This document shows positions 18,925-26,139 of a stretch of 56,799 bases of DNA, piece by piece. The translations under genes and the position numbers were made by a program. Location of the stretch: the IMG/VR virus record IMGVR_UViG_3300028610_001687, positions 1 through 56,799 of that record, one strand, 5' to 3'. The first letter of the stretch is position 1; every line of letters begins with the position of its first letter. Origin of the DNA: a virus. Under the pieces are notes generated by a model. The model worked only from the letters and a program-made list of their open reading frames with translations. It did no database searches and was not told where the DNA came from.

Positions 18925-19001
18925 CTCTCTCGTCCCACCAGCTCCACTCAGAGACACTCAAGTGAGACACCCATGGGGTTACACCCCGAGAGTCGAGAGG
19001 G
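18925..19001 (+). ncRNA. Closed-stem structured RNA (element 4)
   Basis: CTCTCTCG (18925-18932) pairs with CGAGAGGG (18994-19001, one G-U); inside are CTCA/TGAG and GGGG/CCCC hairpins. Located between tRNA-Gly and tRNA-Thr. Role unknown. Confidence 0.42.
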
Positions 19002-19011
19002 ACTCTGAATT

Positions 19012-19085
19012 GCCCTTATAGTTCAATGGCAGAACCATGGTTTTGTAAACCATATATCTCAGTTCGATTCTGGGTGAGGGCTCCA
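19012..19085 (+). tRNA. tRNA-Thr(UGU)
   Basis: Acceptor GCCCTTA/TGAGGGC, anticodon stem ATGGT/ACCAT with loop TTTGTAA (UGU), T arm CTCAG-TTCGATT-CTGGG, T73, CCA. Confidence 0.9.
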
Positions 19086-19086
19086 A

Positions 19087-19293
19087 ATGGTAGGTTGGAT
19101 AGCTGAACATAAATTTTGTCACCTTGGCATCGGAAGATGTCATGAAGAACTCAAGCTTGTAAGTTTCATGAGCGATCGATTACTGGTCTTCGAATCCAAA
19201 GAAAAAGTTTTAGAATTTATCTCATGGAATAATCTGTACAATGTTACACCGATGGAGCATGTGTGGTACGATGACTATGAAATGCCTGGATGA
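19087..19293 (+). CDS. Hypothetical protein, 68 aa, starts at a tRNA 3' end
   Basis: The ATG lies one base after the CCA of tRNA-Thr(UGU), so no ribosome binding site is possible outside the tRNA; translation is probably leaderless after tRNA processing. Its last 10 bases form the 5' end of tRNA-Thr(GGU). Product acidic, no motif. Confidence 0.55.
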   Translation: MVGWIAEHKFCHLGIGRCHEELKLVSFMSDRLLVFESKEKVLEFISWNNLYNVTPMEHVWYDDYEMPG

Positions 19294-19357
19294 TTCAATG
19301 GTAGAATATCGTTGTGGTATAGCGAATATGAGAGTTCGATTCTCTCTCTAGGCTCCA
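19284..19357 (+). tRNA. tRNA-Thr(GGU)
   Basis: Acceptor GCCTGGA/TCTAGGC, anticodon stem TCGTT/AGCGA with loop GTGGTAT (GGU), T arm GAGAG-TTCGATT-CTCTC, T73, CCA. Confidence 0.87.
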
Positions 19358-19358
19358 A

Positions 19359-19598
19359 ATGTCAGTGATTACATGTGATTGTGACTGTGATCTTTGGAAT
19401 AAGATTGGAGCACCAGTTGATAAAATCCCAGAATGTGTATTCGGTGGAATTCATTATTTCAAGAATAAACGAAAAGCTGCAGAGAAGTGGATCGAATTAA
19501 AGTCATTCTATCGTATAGTTTCTGGATCTTGTTTTTCAGTGCCATACTACTGGGCAGTTCATCTGAATGGGAAACACATACTTAAAGTCAAACCATGA
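19359..19598 (+). CDS. Hypothetical protein, 79 aa, starts at a tRNA 3' end
   Basis: The ATG follows the CCA of tRNA-Thr(GGU) by one base. The N terminus has CDCDCD, possibly metal binding. Overlaps the phosphomannomutase gene by 4 bases (ATGA). Function unknown. Confidence 0.58.
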   Translation: MSVITCDCDCDLWNKIGAPVDKIPECVFGGIHYFKNKRKAAEKWIELKSFYRIVSGSCFSVPYYWAVHLNGKHILKVKP

Positions 19599-20290
19599 AT
19601 TTTGTATTTGATGTAGATGGCACTCTCACTCCTCCGCGGAGCAAGATGTCAAAAGAGTTTAAGGAATTTTTCCTTGAATGGATGAAAGACAAACAAGTTT
19701 ATCTTCTAACCGGAAGTGATAAAGACAAGACGATAAGTCAAGTTGGTCAAAAAATCTGGGAAGGTGTGACCGCAGTTCATCAAACATGCGGTAATGAAGT
19801 CTGGACTCAAGGAAAACTTGTTTACGAGAATAAATGGGAAGCATCTGACTCCATGATGGCTTTATTCAATGACATTGTCAATAAATCAAAATATCCTGAA
19901 AGACACGGAAACCACGTTGAAGTTCGAACAGGGATGGTAAATGTCTCAACGGTTGGAAGAAATGCAACGACGAAACAACGTGAAGACTACGTAGCTTGGG
20001 ACGCTACCAATAAAGAGCGTGAACACTGGTGCAAAGTCATAAAGAGAATTCACAGATACACGCTTGATGCCTCAGTCGGTGGTGAAATTAGCATTGACGT
20101 TCATCCGATTGGAAAAGATAAGTCACAGATATTAGATGATCTGTTTGGCGAAGTTCATTTCTTCGGAGATAAGTGTGGCAAGGGTGGAAATGATTATCCA
20201 CTTGCTATAAAGATGAAAGGGAGTATACAACATCATGTCCACCAAGTAAAAGGACCTGAACATACAAGAAAGTTGATTGAGAGATATTGA
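19595..20290 (+). CDS. Phosphomannomutase, eukaryotic-type HAD family
   Basis: 231 aa. The first residues give FDVDGTLTPPR, the HAD nucleophile/acid motif; residues about 109-124 hold EVRTGMVNVSTVGRN, the substrate-binding block of eukaryotic PMM proteins, and FFGDKCGKGGNDYP is the late metal-binding motif. PMM converts mannose-6-phosphate and mannose-1-phosphate, feeding GDP-mannose synthesis. This fits the glycan island that begins 3.5 kb downstream. Found in a phage it is unusual. Confidence 0.85.
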   Translation: MNFVFDVDGTLTPPRSKMSKEFKEFFLEWMKDKQVYLLTGSDKDKTISQVGQKIWEGVTAVHQTCGNEVWTQGKLVYENKWEASDSMMALFNDIVNKSKYPERHGNHVEVRTGMVNVSTVGRNATTKQREDYVAWDATNKEREHWCKVIKRIHRYTLDASVGGEISIDVHPIGKDKSQILDDLFGEVHFFGDKCGKGGNDYPLAIKMKGSIQHHVHQVKGPEHTRKLIERY

Positions 20291-20508
20291 AGATTGAAGA
20301 AGTAAAGTGTCAGAAATGTGGAAATGGAGTTGTCCTGAGACACAACAGAAAGAATTTAAATTCTTTCTACGGATGTTCAATATATCCAAAGTGTAAAAGA
20401 ACAATGACAGTTAAAGAATATAACAAGCAAGTTTGTGATATAATTGGAGATTATCCAGATATTGATGAAGAACTTGATTACTTGGATCACGATATATTTG
20501 GATGGTAA
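20287..20508 (+). CDS. Topoisomerase-type zinc-finger protein, 73 aa
   Basis: TTG start overlapping the upstream stop. CQKCGNG, then YGCSIYPKC with the usual spacing, is the C4 zinc finger found at the C terminus of bacterial topoisomerase I. Here it stands alone and has an acidic tail. Probably binds single-stranded nucleic acid. Confidence 0.7.
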   Translation: MKIEEVKCQKCGNGVVLRHNRKNLNSFYGCSIYPKCKRTMTVKEYNKQVCDIIGDYPDIDEELDYLDHDIFGW

Positions 20509-20513
20509 TTTAT

Positions 20514-20588
20514 TGCGGCTAGTGCAAACAGACGCTGCGAGGCTCATAACCTTGTGAAACTTACAGGGCGCAAGTCCCTGGGCCGCAT
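20514..20588 (+). tRNA. tRNA-Met(CAU)
   Basis: Acceptor TGCGGCT/GGCCGCA, anticodon stem CGAGG/CCTTG with loop CTCATAA (CAU), nine-base variable region, T arm CAGGG-CGCAAGT-CCCTG with an unusual T loop. Not clearly initiator type. Confidence 0.8.
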
Positions 20589-20592
20589 CTAT

Positions 20593-20676
20593 GGAAGATT
20601 GACAGAACGGTAATGTGCGGGATTGCTAATCCCAGGCCGCTGAAAGGTGAAGAGTGTTCGACTCACTCATCTTCCT
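20593..20676 (+). tRNA. tRNA-Ser(GCU)
   Basis: Perfect acceptor GGAAGAT/ATCTTCC, loop TTGCTAA (GCU), long variable arm, T arm GAGTG-TTCGACT-CACTC. Confidence 0.9.
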
Positions 20677-20687
20677 CTCTTTATTTA

Positions 20688-20716
20688 GTGTACTAACACA
20701 CTAGATATGATATAAT
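20688..20716 (+). promoter_or_regulatory. Promoter with extended -10 TGATATAAT
   Basis: TATAAT 20711-20716, TGA before it, -35 TGTACT at 16 nt. Drives the last four tRNAs and downstream genes. Confidence 0.6.
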
Positions 20717-20717
20717 T

Positions 20718-20792
20718 GCTCTTATGGTGTTAATGGTAACACATGGCTTTCGTAATGCCAAACTCGCAGTTCGATTCTGCGTAGGAGCTCCA
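20718..20792 (+). tRNA. tRNA-Thr(CGU)
   Basis: Acceptor GCTCTTA/TAGGAGC, loop TTCGTAA (CGU) on stem TGGC/GCCA with a T-T mismatch at 31-39, T arm CGCAG-TTCGATT-CTGCG, CCA. Its first base is two bases after the promoter -10, so a 5' leader, if any, is minimal. Confidence 0.83.
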
Positions 20793-20793
20793 T

Positions 20794-20868
20794 TCCAGGG
20801 TAGGCAAATTGGTAATGCCGGGCGCCTGTTAAGCGCTTGACTTGAAGGTTCGACTCCTTCTCCTGGAG
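20794..20868 (+). tRNA. tRNA-Asn(GUU)
   Basis: Acceptor TCCAGGG/TCCTGGA, anticodon stem GGCGC/GCGCT with loop CTGTTAA (GUU), T arm GAAGG-TTCGACT-CCTTC, G73. Confidence 0.9.
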
Positions 20869-20877
20869 CAAATTTTA

Positions 20878-20953
20878 GGGTCGTTGGCATGTCTGGTTTG
20901 ATTGCGGCGGACTGTTAATCCGTGATAGGTGAGTTCGATTCTCACACGGCCCT
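20878..20953 (+). tRNA. Second tRNA with anticodon GUU (Asn)
   Basis: Acceptor GGGTCGT/ACGGCCC, anticodon stem GCGGA/TCCGT with loop CTGTTAA (GUU), T arm GTGAG-TTCGATT-CTCAC. The discriminator base is T, not the G expected for Asn, and the body differs from the first Asn gene. Confidence 0.82.
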
Positions 20954-20957
20954 CTAC

Positions 20958-21032
20958 GAGCGATTAGCCAAGCGGAAAGGCTTGAGGTTGCAACCCTCAG
21001 ATGCCCCGGTTCGATCCCGGGATTGCTCTCCA
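20958..21032 (+). tRNA. tRNA-Cys(GCA)
   Basis: Acceptor GAGCGAT/ATTGCTC, anticodon stem TGAGG/CCTCA with loop TTGCAAC (GCA), T arm CCCGG-TTCGATC-CCGGG, CCA. Confidence 0.92.
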
Positions 21033-21056
21033 ACTTAAGAAAAGAAAGGAAAGGAA

Positions 21057-21263
21057 ATGGCAGAATCAACAAGTTCAGGTGGCGTAAGTTTAGGTACTGT
21101 TGTATTTATCATTTTTCTAGTGCTTAAACTAACAGATCATATCGATTGGTCTTGGTGGTGGGTAACTGCTCCACTTTGGGGTGGATTAGTATTGATATTG
21201 GGTATAGTTGCGATAGTAGCTACCATAAAAATAGGGATACGTATATGTACTCATCCAAAATGA
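21057..21263 (+). CDS. Small membrane protein, fragile-X-F-like, 68 aa
   Basis: GAAAGGAAAGGA precedes ATG 21057. Two hydrophobic helices flank the phrase WSWWWVTAPLWGG, a signature I know from many small phage membrane proteins called transmembrane fragile-X-F-associated. Function unknown. Confidence 0.7.
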   Translation: MAESTSSGGVSLGTVVFIIFLVLKLTDHIDWSWWWVTAPLWGGLVLILGIVAIVATIKIGIRICTHPK

Positions 21264-21264
21264 C

Positions 21265-21816
21265 ATGATACACTTTACATCAGATACACACTACGGTCAC
21301 AAGAACATCATTAAGTTCTGTGATCGGCCTTTTGATTCCATAGAACACATGGAACGTGCATTTATTACGCGTTGGAATTTACATGTAAAACCAGGAGATA
21401 CAGTCTACCATCTAGGTGATTTTGTCTTTGGTGGTCGAAAAGACCTAGCACGGATTGTCAATCAACTGAATGGGACAATTAGATTGATTCGAGGTAACCA
21501 CGATAAAGTGCTCAAGAGTCTAGAAGCTCAAAAGCACTTTGAATGGATCAAGGATTACCATGAATTGCGGGGTCCAGATAAAGTGAAGATTGTCTTGAGC
21601 CACTATGCTTTTGAAGTCTGGAATAAGTCTCACCATGGATCATGGCATCTTCATGGCCACAGTCACGGAACACTTGGTTTTAAGGATATCAAGAGGTTAG
21701 ATGTCGGAGTAGATAGCAATACTTTTTGTCCTGTTTCAATGGATGAAGTGGCGGAGATCATGAAAAAGCGCGGATATGATGCTCCAGATAATCATGGAAA
21801 ACGATCAAGTAGATGA
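21265..21816 (+). CDS. Calcineurin-like metallophosphoesterase, 183 aa
   Basis: All motifs are present in order: DTHYGH (about residue 7), LGDFVFGG (about 50), RGNHDK (about 75), SHYAFE and HLHGHSHG (about 128). These bind two metals. Family members hydrolyse phosphodiesters or phosphomonoesters. Phage copies are common but substrates are mostly unknown. Confidence 0.85.
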   Translation: MIHFTSDTHYGHKNIIKFCDRPFDSIEHMERAFITRWNLHVKPGDTVYHLGDFVFGGRKDLARIVNQLNGTIRLIRGNHDKVLKSLEAQKHFEWIKDYHELRGPDKVKIVLSHYAFEVWNKSHHGSWHLHGHSHGTLGFKDIKRLDVGVDSNTFCPVSMDEVAEIMKKRGYDAPDNHGKRSSR

Positions 21817-21868
21817 CACTATTTACATTGCATTCACTATTCAATGAAACCCTATTTAAGGATCTTCA

Positions 21869-22657
21869 ATGAGTTGTCTCGAAGTCGTACTTACTGCTCT
21901 TATGGCTCTCAATCCTACATGGAGTGAGGATAAGGCTGAGAAGTACGCAGAACCTATCTGCATTGAGTCTGAGAGGCGTGATATCGATCCACTTATTGGT
22001 GTCGCTATCATGAGACATGAAACTAATTTCAAGCCAAGAAAACTGCATACGAATAAGAACGGCTCAGTCGATATTGGTTTGATGCAGTTTAACTGTCGTG
22101 ATCTAGACCAAATCCACATGAAATGGAGAAGACGACTCTGTGATCCTAAGCGTCGTAAGTATTTAAGAACGATTAAAGGGAACATTTATGCTGGGTTTAA
22201 AGAAATGTCTTTTTGGAAAAAAGCTTGTCTGAAGAAACATGGAGATGATAGATTCTTGCATTCTTTTATAGACTGTAGTAATAAACTCTCTAGATCTAAT
22301 CTCTTTATATTTAATATACTAGATCTTTTAAAAGACTGTAGGGTTTGTAGGGATTGTAGGTCTGTTGCCCTAGTCCCTGATAAGTATCAAACTCAAAACG
22401 ATCAGATACGACTTATAAATATTTTAAAGTCTCATTGGTGGATGCGACACTACAACTGGAATAGTAAAAGACACTGGCTGAGCGTGATGTATATCTACAA
22501 AATTCTTCTCGAGCAAAGAGATGAAAACTATGTAATGGTGAACTCTGATTATTATAGAAAACTCGCTAAAAAGGGTAAGTTAAAGAAATGTCTTGTAAAA
22601 GATGACATGTGTTTAAGGGAATATGAAAAATGGCAAAAAAGACGAAAACAAAAGTAG
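21869..22657 (+). CDS. Lytic transglycosylase-like protein, 262 aa
   Basis: The N-terminal 80 residues resemble the SLT/lysozyme-like fold: VAIMRHETNFKP carries the catalytic Glu, followed by GSVDIGLMQFNC, the usual GLMQ motif. The enzyme would cut peptidoglycan glycan strands, as endolysin or infection-time enzyme. The C-terminal two thirds are Lys/Arg/Cys rich and not recognised. No signal peptide. ATTTAAGGA precedes ATG 21869. Confidence 0.75.
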   Translation: MSCLEVVLTALMALNPTWSEDKAEKYAEPICIESERRDIDPLIGVAIMRHETNFKPRKLHTNKNGSVDIGLMQFNCRDLDQIHMKWRRRLCDPKRRKYLRTIKGNIYAGFKEMSFWKKACLKKHGDDRFLHSFIDCSNKLSRSNLFIFNILDLLKDCRVCRDCRSVALVPDKYQTQNDQIRLINILKSHWWMRHYNWNSKRHWLSVMYIYKILLEQRDENYVMVNSDYYRKLAKKGKLKKCLVKDDMCLREYEKWQKRRKQK

Positions 22658-22950
22658 AAACAGAGAATCAAACTGAGCGAAGAACAGGACATGAAACAAC
22701 ACATCAAGTTGAACGAAAGACAGATTATGAAAAAGTGCTTGAAGCTGAAGTTAGAGCGCTTAAGGCTGAAGTTCAAGTATTGAAAGCAAAACACCACTCA
22801 GTTGATCTTAGTTGTGACTATGTTGTTCTTGATGGTAAGAAACACAAGATTAAGCTAGTTGCAGCAGCTAAAGAGATGATAGAACAGATCAAAAAGCGCT
22901 ATGTCATTGACGACGCAACAGTAATTGCTATTGATCGAAGTGGCGCGTAG
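22630..22950 (+). CDS. Coiled-coil protein, 106 aa
   Basis: Overlaps its upstream neighbour by 28 bases. A charged N terminus, then a heptad-like helix (about 33-55), then a compact beta-containing end. Function unknown. Confidence 0.6.
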   Translation: MAKKTKTKVETENQTERRTGHETTHQVERKTDYEKVLEAEVRALKAEVQVLKAKHHSVDLSCDYVVLDGKKHKIKLVAAAKEMIEQIKKRYVIDDATVIAIDRSGA

Positions 22951-23786
22951 TGGGAGTTCGTCCACACATTAGTTTCAGTGAGTGGGGCCTATGGAAGGAA
23001 TGTCAATGGCGCTGGATGCGCGATTATCGTGAAGAGCGTAGATCGCAGATATACGGCGTTAATCTTGAATTTGGTAAAGCAGTACATGATGCACTGGAGA
23101 AATTCAAGCATCCTGAAGTAGAAAAAAATCTAAACCTGTCAGATTCTTGCGATCTTTTTGAAAGTAAGTTTAGATCAAGATATATCGAAATACGAGACAA
23201 AGACAAGAAGCCCCTAACAGACAAAGAAATTGATGAGTGGGTAGTTGCTGGTCGAAGAATAATTGAGAATCTCCATCATTGTGGTGAGATCGAAGAAGCA
23301 CAAGTTCTCTTCGTTGAGTACCCCTTGATGGAGAAGATCTCAAGAACAGATGACGTTGAGATAAAATTCAAGGGTTTTATCGATCTTGTGATTAAGACGA
23401 AAGATAAGAAAGGAAAGTCAATCGTTTACATCATAGATTATAAAACCTGTAGTTGGGGTTGGCCTCGTGCTAAGAGACAAGACGAGCATTTAGCATCTCA
23501 GATTAGACTTTATAAACATTTCTTTTCGAAGAGATTCAATCTTGATCCAAGAAATGTAAAGACAGCATTCGCTTTGCTTAAGCGTGTTGCTAAGAATCCA
23601 GAGCAGACTACAGAGTTCTTTTCAATCAGTGCAGGACCAAAGACTGTCATGAGAGCTGTCAGTAATCTCAACAGCGCGATTACTGGAATGCAGTCGAATG
23701 ACTACAAGAAGAATCGTGAGGTTTGTATCAATAGATACGGTGATCGTTGTGCTTATTACCAGACAGACTTGTGTCTAGATGATTAG
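22950..23786 (+). CDS. PD-(D/E)XK nuclease, RecB/Cas4 family, 278 aa
   Basis: GTG start overlaps the upstream TAG by one base. Motifs: GKAVHDALE (about 42-50), KGFIDLVI (Asp about 148) and IIDYKT (about 169-174), the nuclease core, followed by a Gln-rich helix DEHLASQIRLYKHF. C-terminal Cys residues may hold an iron-sulfur cluster as in Cas4/AddB relatives. Likely a DNA exonuclease in phage replication or recombination. Confidence 0.85.
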   Translation: MGVRPHISFSEWGLWKECQWRWMRDYREERRSQIYGVNLEFGKAVHDALEKFKHPEVEKNLNLSDSCDLFESKFRSRYIEIRDKDKKPLTDKEIDEWVVAGRRIIENLHHCGEIEEAQVLFVEYPLMEKISRTDDVEIKFKGFIDLVIKTKDKKGKSIVYIIDYKTCSWGWPRAKRQDEHLASQIRLYKHFFSKRFNLDPRNVKTAFALLKRVAKNPEQTTEFFSISAGPKTVMRAVSNLNSAITGMQSNDYKKNREVCINRYGDRCAYYQTDLCLDD

Positions 23787-23806
23787 GAAATCTTATCTAG
23801 TGTAAG

Positions 23807-25135
23807 ATGCCCGATACAAATCGAAAAAAAATTCTAGTGCTATCAGATCATCCTCTCGTGCCTTCTGGAGTGGGGATTCAGACGAAGTACCTCATCGAGG
23901 GTTTGTTAAAGACTGGGAAGTATAAATTTGTCTGCATGGGTGGAGCAATCCAACACCCAGATAAACGAATTCAACATGTTAACCCTGAAGAATTCGGTGA
24001 CAAGAATTGGATAATCTATCCAGTCGATGGTCATGGAAACAAAGATCTACTCAGGAACTTCCTTCGTCAGGAAAAACCAGATGCTGTCTTACTTGTCACA
24101 GATCCTAGATTCTTTGTGTGGGTTTGGGAGATGGAAGACGAGATTAGATCAGTTTGTCCTCTGTTGTATTGGCATGTTTGGGATAATGACCCATCCCCTG
24201 ATTTCAATGAAATCTACTACGATTCAACAGACATGATCGGTTGCATATCTCTAAAGACTTACGGTCTCCTTCAGGACTTAAAATATCCTGAGAGAAAGTT
24301 TGGGTATGTACCTCACTCTCTACCAGCAGAGCTCTTTAAACCACTTCCAAGAGAAGACGTAAAGAAATTTAAGCAAGAAACTTACGGACCACACAAGGAT
24401 AAGAAGTTTATCGTGATGTGGAATAACCGCAATGCTCGCCGTAAACAGACAGGCGATGTTATCGCAACTTTTGCTAAATTTGCAAAGAAAATAGGGAGAG
24501 ATAACACGTCACTGCTAATGCATACATCTCCAACAGATGAAGAAGGACAGAACATCATGGCAGTCGCCAGGAAATATGATGTTGAAGATTGTCTCATAAT
24601 TTCAGACAAACGTGTCCAATCTGAAGCGATGAACATGTATTATAACTCTGCAGATATCGTGATTAACATTGCGTCAAATGAGGGATTTGGTTTATCGGCG
24701 CTTGAGTCTCTCTACACAGGTACACCAATGATTGTTCACATGACAGGTGGTCTTCAGTACCAGATGGGTGATTGGTACGATAAGATCAAAGACTTCAGTG
24801 ACCAAGATAAACTAACTGCTGGTGCTAAGAAAGCATGGGTTAGTAAAACTGCACGATGGTGGGGAGTTCCTGTTTTTACAGCATCAAGAAGTTGCACAGG
24901 TTCACAGGTAATCCCATACATTTATGACGATCGTGCTTGCCACGATGATATCGTAAAGGCACTAATGAAGCTTTATGAAATGGGAGATGCTCGCCGACGT
25001 GAGATTGGCGCAGAAGCACGAGAGTGGGCTTTGCAAACATTTGGCTTACAGCAGATGACTGACAAATGGGATACACTAATTGAGATGGCCTTTGATGATT
25101 TTGAGCCCGTCAGTATGCGAAGAGCGGTGATATGA
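23807..25135 (+). CDS. GT4-type glycosyltransferase, 442 aa
   Basis: A GT-B fold enzyme: N-terminal Rossmann region with PSGVGIQTKYL (about residue 21), and C-terminal sugar-nucleotide site EGFGLSALE (about 286-294, the E-x7-E motif). It transfers a sugar from a nucleotide donor to a glycan acceptor. First gene of the 19-kb glycan island; overlaps the next by 4 bases. Confidence 0.85.
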   Translation: MPDTNRKKILVLSDHPLVPSGVGIQTKYLIEGLLKTGKYKFVCMGGAIQHPDKRIQHVNPEEFGDKNWIIYPVDGHGNKDLLRNFLRQEKPDAVLLVTDPRFFVWVWEMEDEIRSVCPLLYWHVWDNDPSPDFNEIYYDSTDMIGCISLKTYGLLQDLKYPERKFGYVPHSLPAELFKPLPREDVKKFKQETYGPHKDKKFIVMWNNRNARRKQTGDVIATFAKFAKKIGRDNTSLLMHTSPTDEEGQNIMAVARKYDVEDCLIISDKRVQSEAMNMYYNSADIVINIASNEGFGLSALESLYTGTPMIVHMTGGLQYQMGDWYDKIKDFSDQDKLTAGAKKAWVSKTARWWGVPVFTASRSCTGSQVIPYIYDDRACHDDIVKALMKLYEMGDARRREIGAEAREWALQTFGLQQMTDKWDTLIEMAFDDFEPVSMRRAVI

Positions 25136-26136
25136 GTGGCGTGCATAGATGGAAAGATATTAAAAGAAAGCAGTGTGACAAAATGGCAGTTGCAGTTTTA
25201 GGTGGAGCAGGTTTTATTGGATCAAATCTCGTTGATAAGCTTTTAGCTCAGGGCTTTGAGGTTACAGTACTTGATAATTTCTCAGAGGGTAAACGTGAGA
25301 ATCTAGTCAAACATCCAAATCTTGAAATTGTGAATGGTGATATACGTGATTACAATATTGTGAGACGTGTTGTAGACCACAAAGATTGGGTGTTTCATTT
25401 AGCTGCGATGAGTCGAATTCAACCTTCTATCACTGATCCACTTCTTGCATTTGAACAGAATATTACTGGTACTGCAAATGTGCTTGAGGCATGTAGAGAT
25501 GCTGGCGTAAAAAGAGTTGTATACTCTGCTAGCTCTTCTGCATATGGAAAGATTAACGAACCACCGTTAATGGAAGAATATGAGACAGATTGTCTGAATC
25601 CTTACTCTCTTAGTAAGAAGGTCGGCGAGGAGCTTATGAAGCTCTACAATGATCTATATGGTCTCTCCACTGTGTCACTCAGGTATTTCAACGTGTATGG
25701 TCCAAAACACCAAGAAGAAGGTGATTACGCTACTGTTATTGCTATCTTCATGAGACAACTTCGACATGGGAAACCATTAACAGTTGTTGGTAATGGCGAA
25801 CAACGTAGAGATTTTACGTTTGTAACAGATGTCGTAGAGGCAAATATCCTTGCAGGGATGAACAGAGATGTTACTGGTGTGATCAACATCGGCACGGGTG
25901 TAAACCATAGCATTAATGAAGTTGCTTACTTGTGTGCTAGAGTAAAACATGGTGATACTGTCGGTGACGTAGATTTAAAATATCTGCCTCCACGACTAGG
26001 TGAGGCTCAAATAACATTAGCGGCAGTAGAGAAAGCAAAAAACCTTCTTGGATGGCAACCAACTATTTCTCTTGAAGAAGGTCTTGCTATCACACACGAA
26101 TTTCAAAAAAGGACAGCGATAATCGTTGGAGTATGA
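25132..26136 (+). CDS. NAD-dependent sugar epimerase/dehydratase, 334 aa
   Basis: Extended SDR family: GGAGFIGS (about residues 24-31) binds NAD, Ser of SASSSAYG and YSLSK (about 157-161) form the catalytic triad, and RYFNVYGP and RDFTFVTDV are typical of UDP-glucose/GlcNAc 4-epimerases. An internal ATG at 25183 would give a more usual N terminus; the ATGA overlap supports 25132. Makes an NDP-sugar for the neighbouring transferases. Confidence 0.85.
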   Translation: MSGVHRWKDIKRKQCDKMAVAVLGGAGFIGSNLVDKLLAQGFEVTVLDNFSEGKRENLVKHPNLEIVNGDIRDYNIVRRVVDHKDWVFHLAAMSRIQPSITDPLLAFEQNITGTANVLEACRDAGVKRVVYSASSSAYGKINEPPLMEEYETDCLNPYSLSKKVGEELMKLYNDLYGLSTVSLRYFNVYGPKHQEEGDYATVIAIFMRQLRHGKPLTVVGNGEQRRDFTFVTDVVEANILAGMNRDVTGVINIGTGVNHSINEVAYLCARVKHGDTVGDVDLKYLPPRLGEAQITLAAVEKAKNLLGWQPTISLEEGLAITHEFQKRTAIIVGV

Positions 26137-26139
26137 GAA

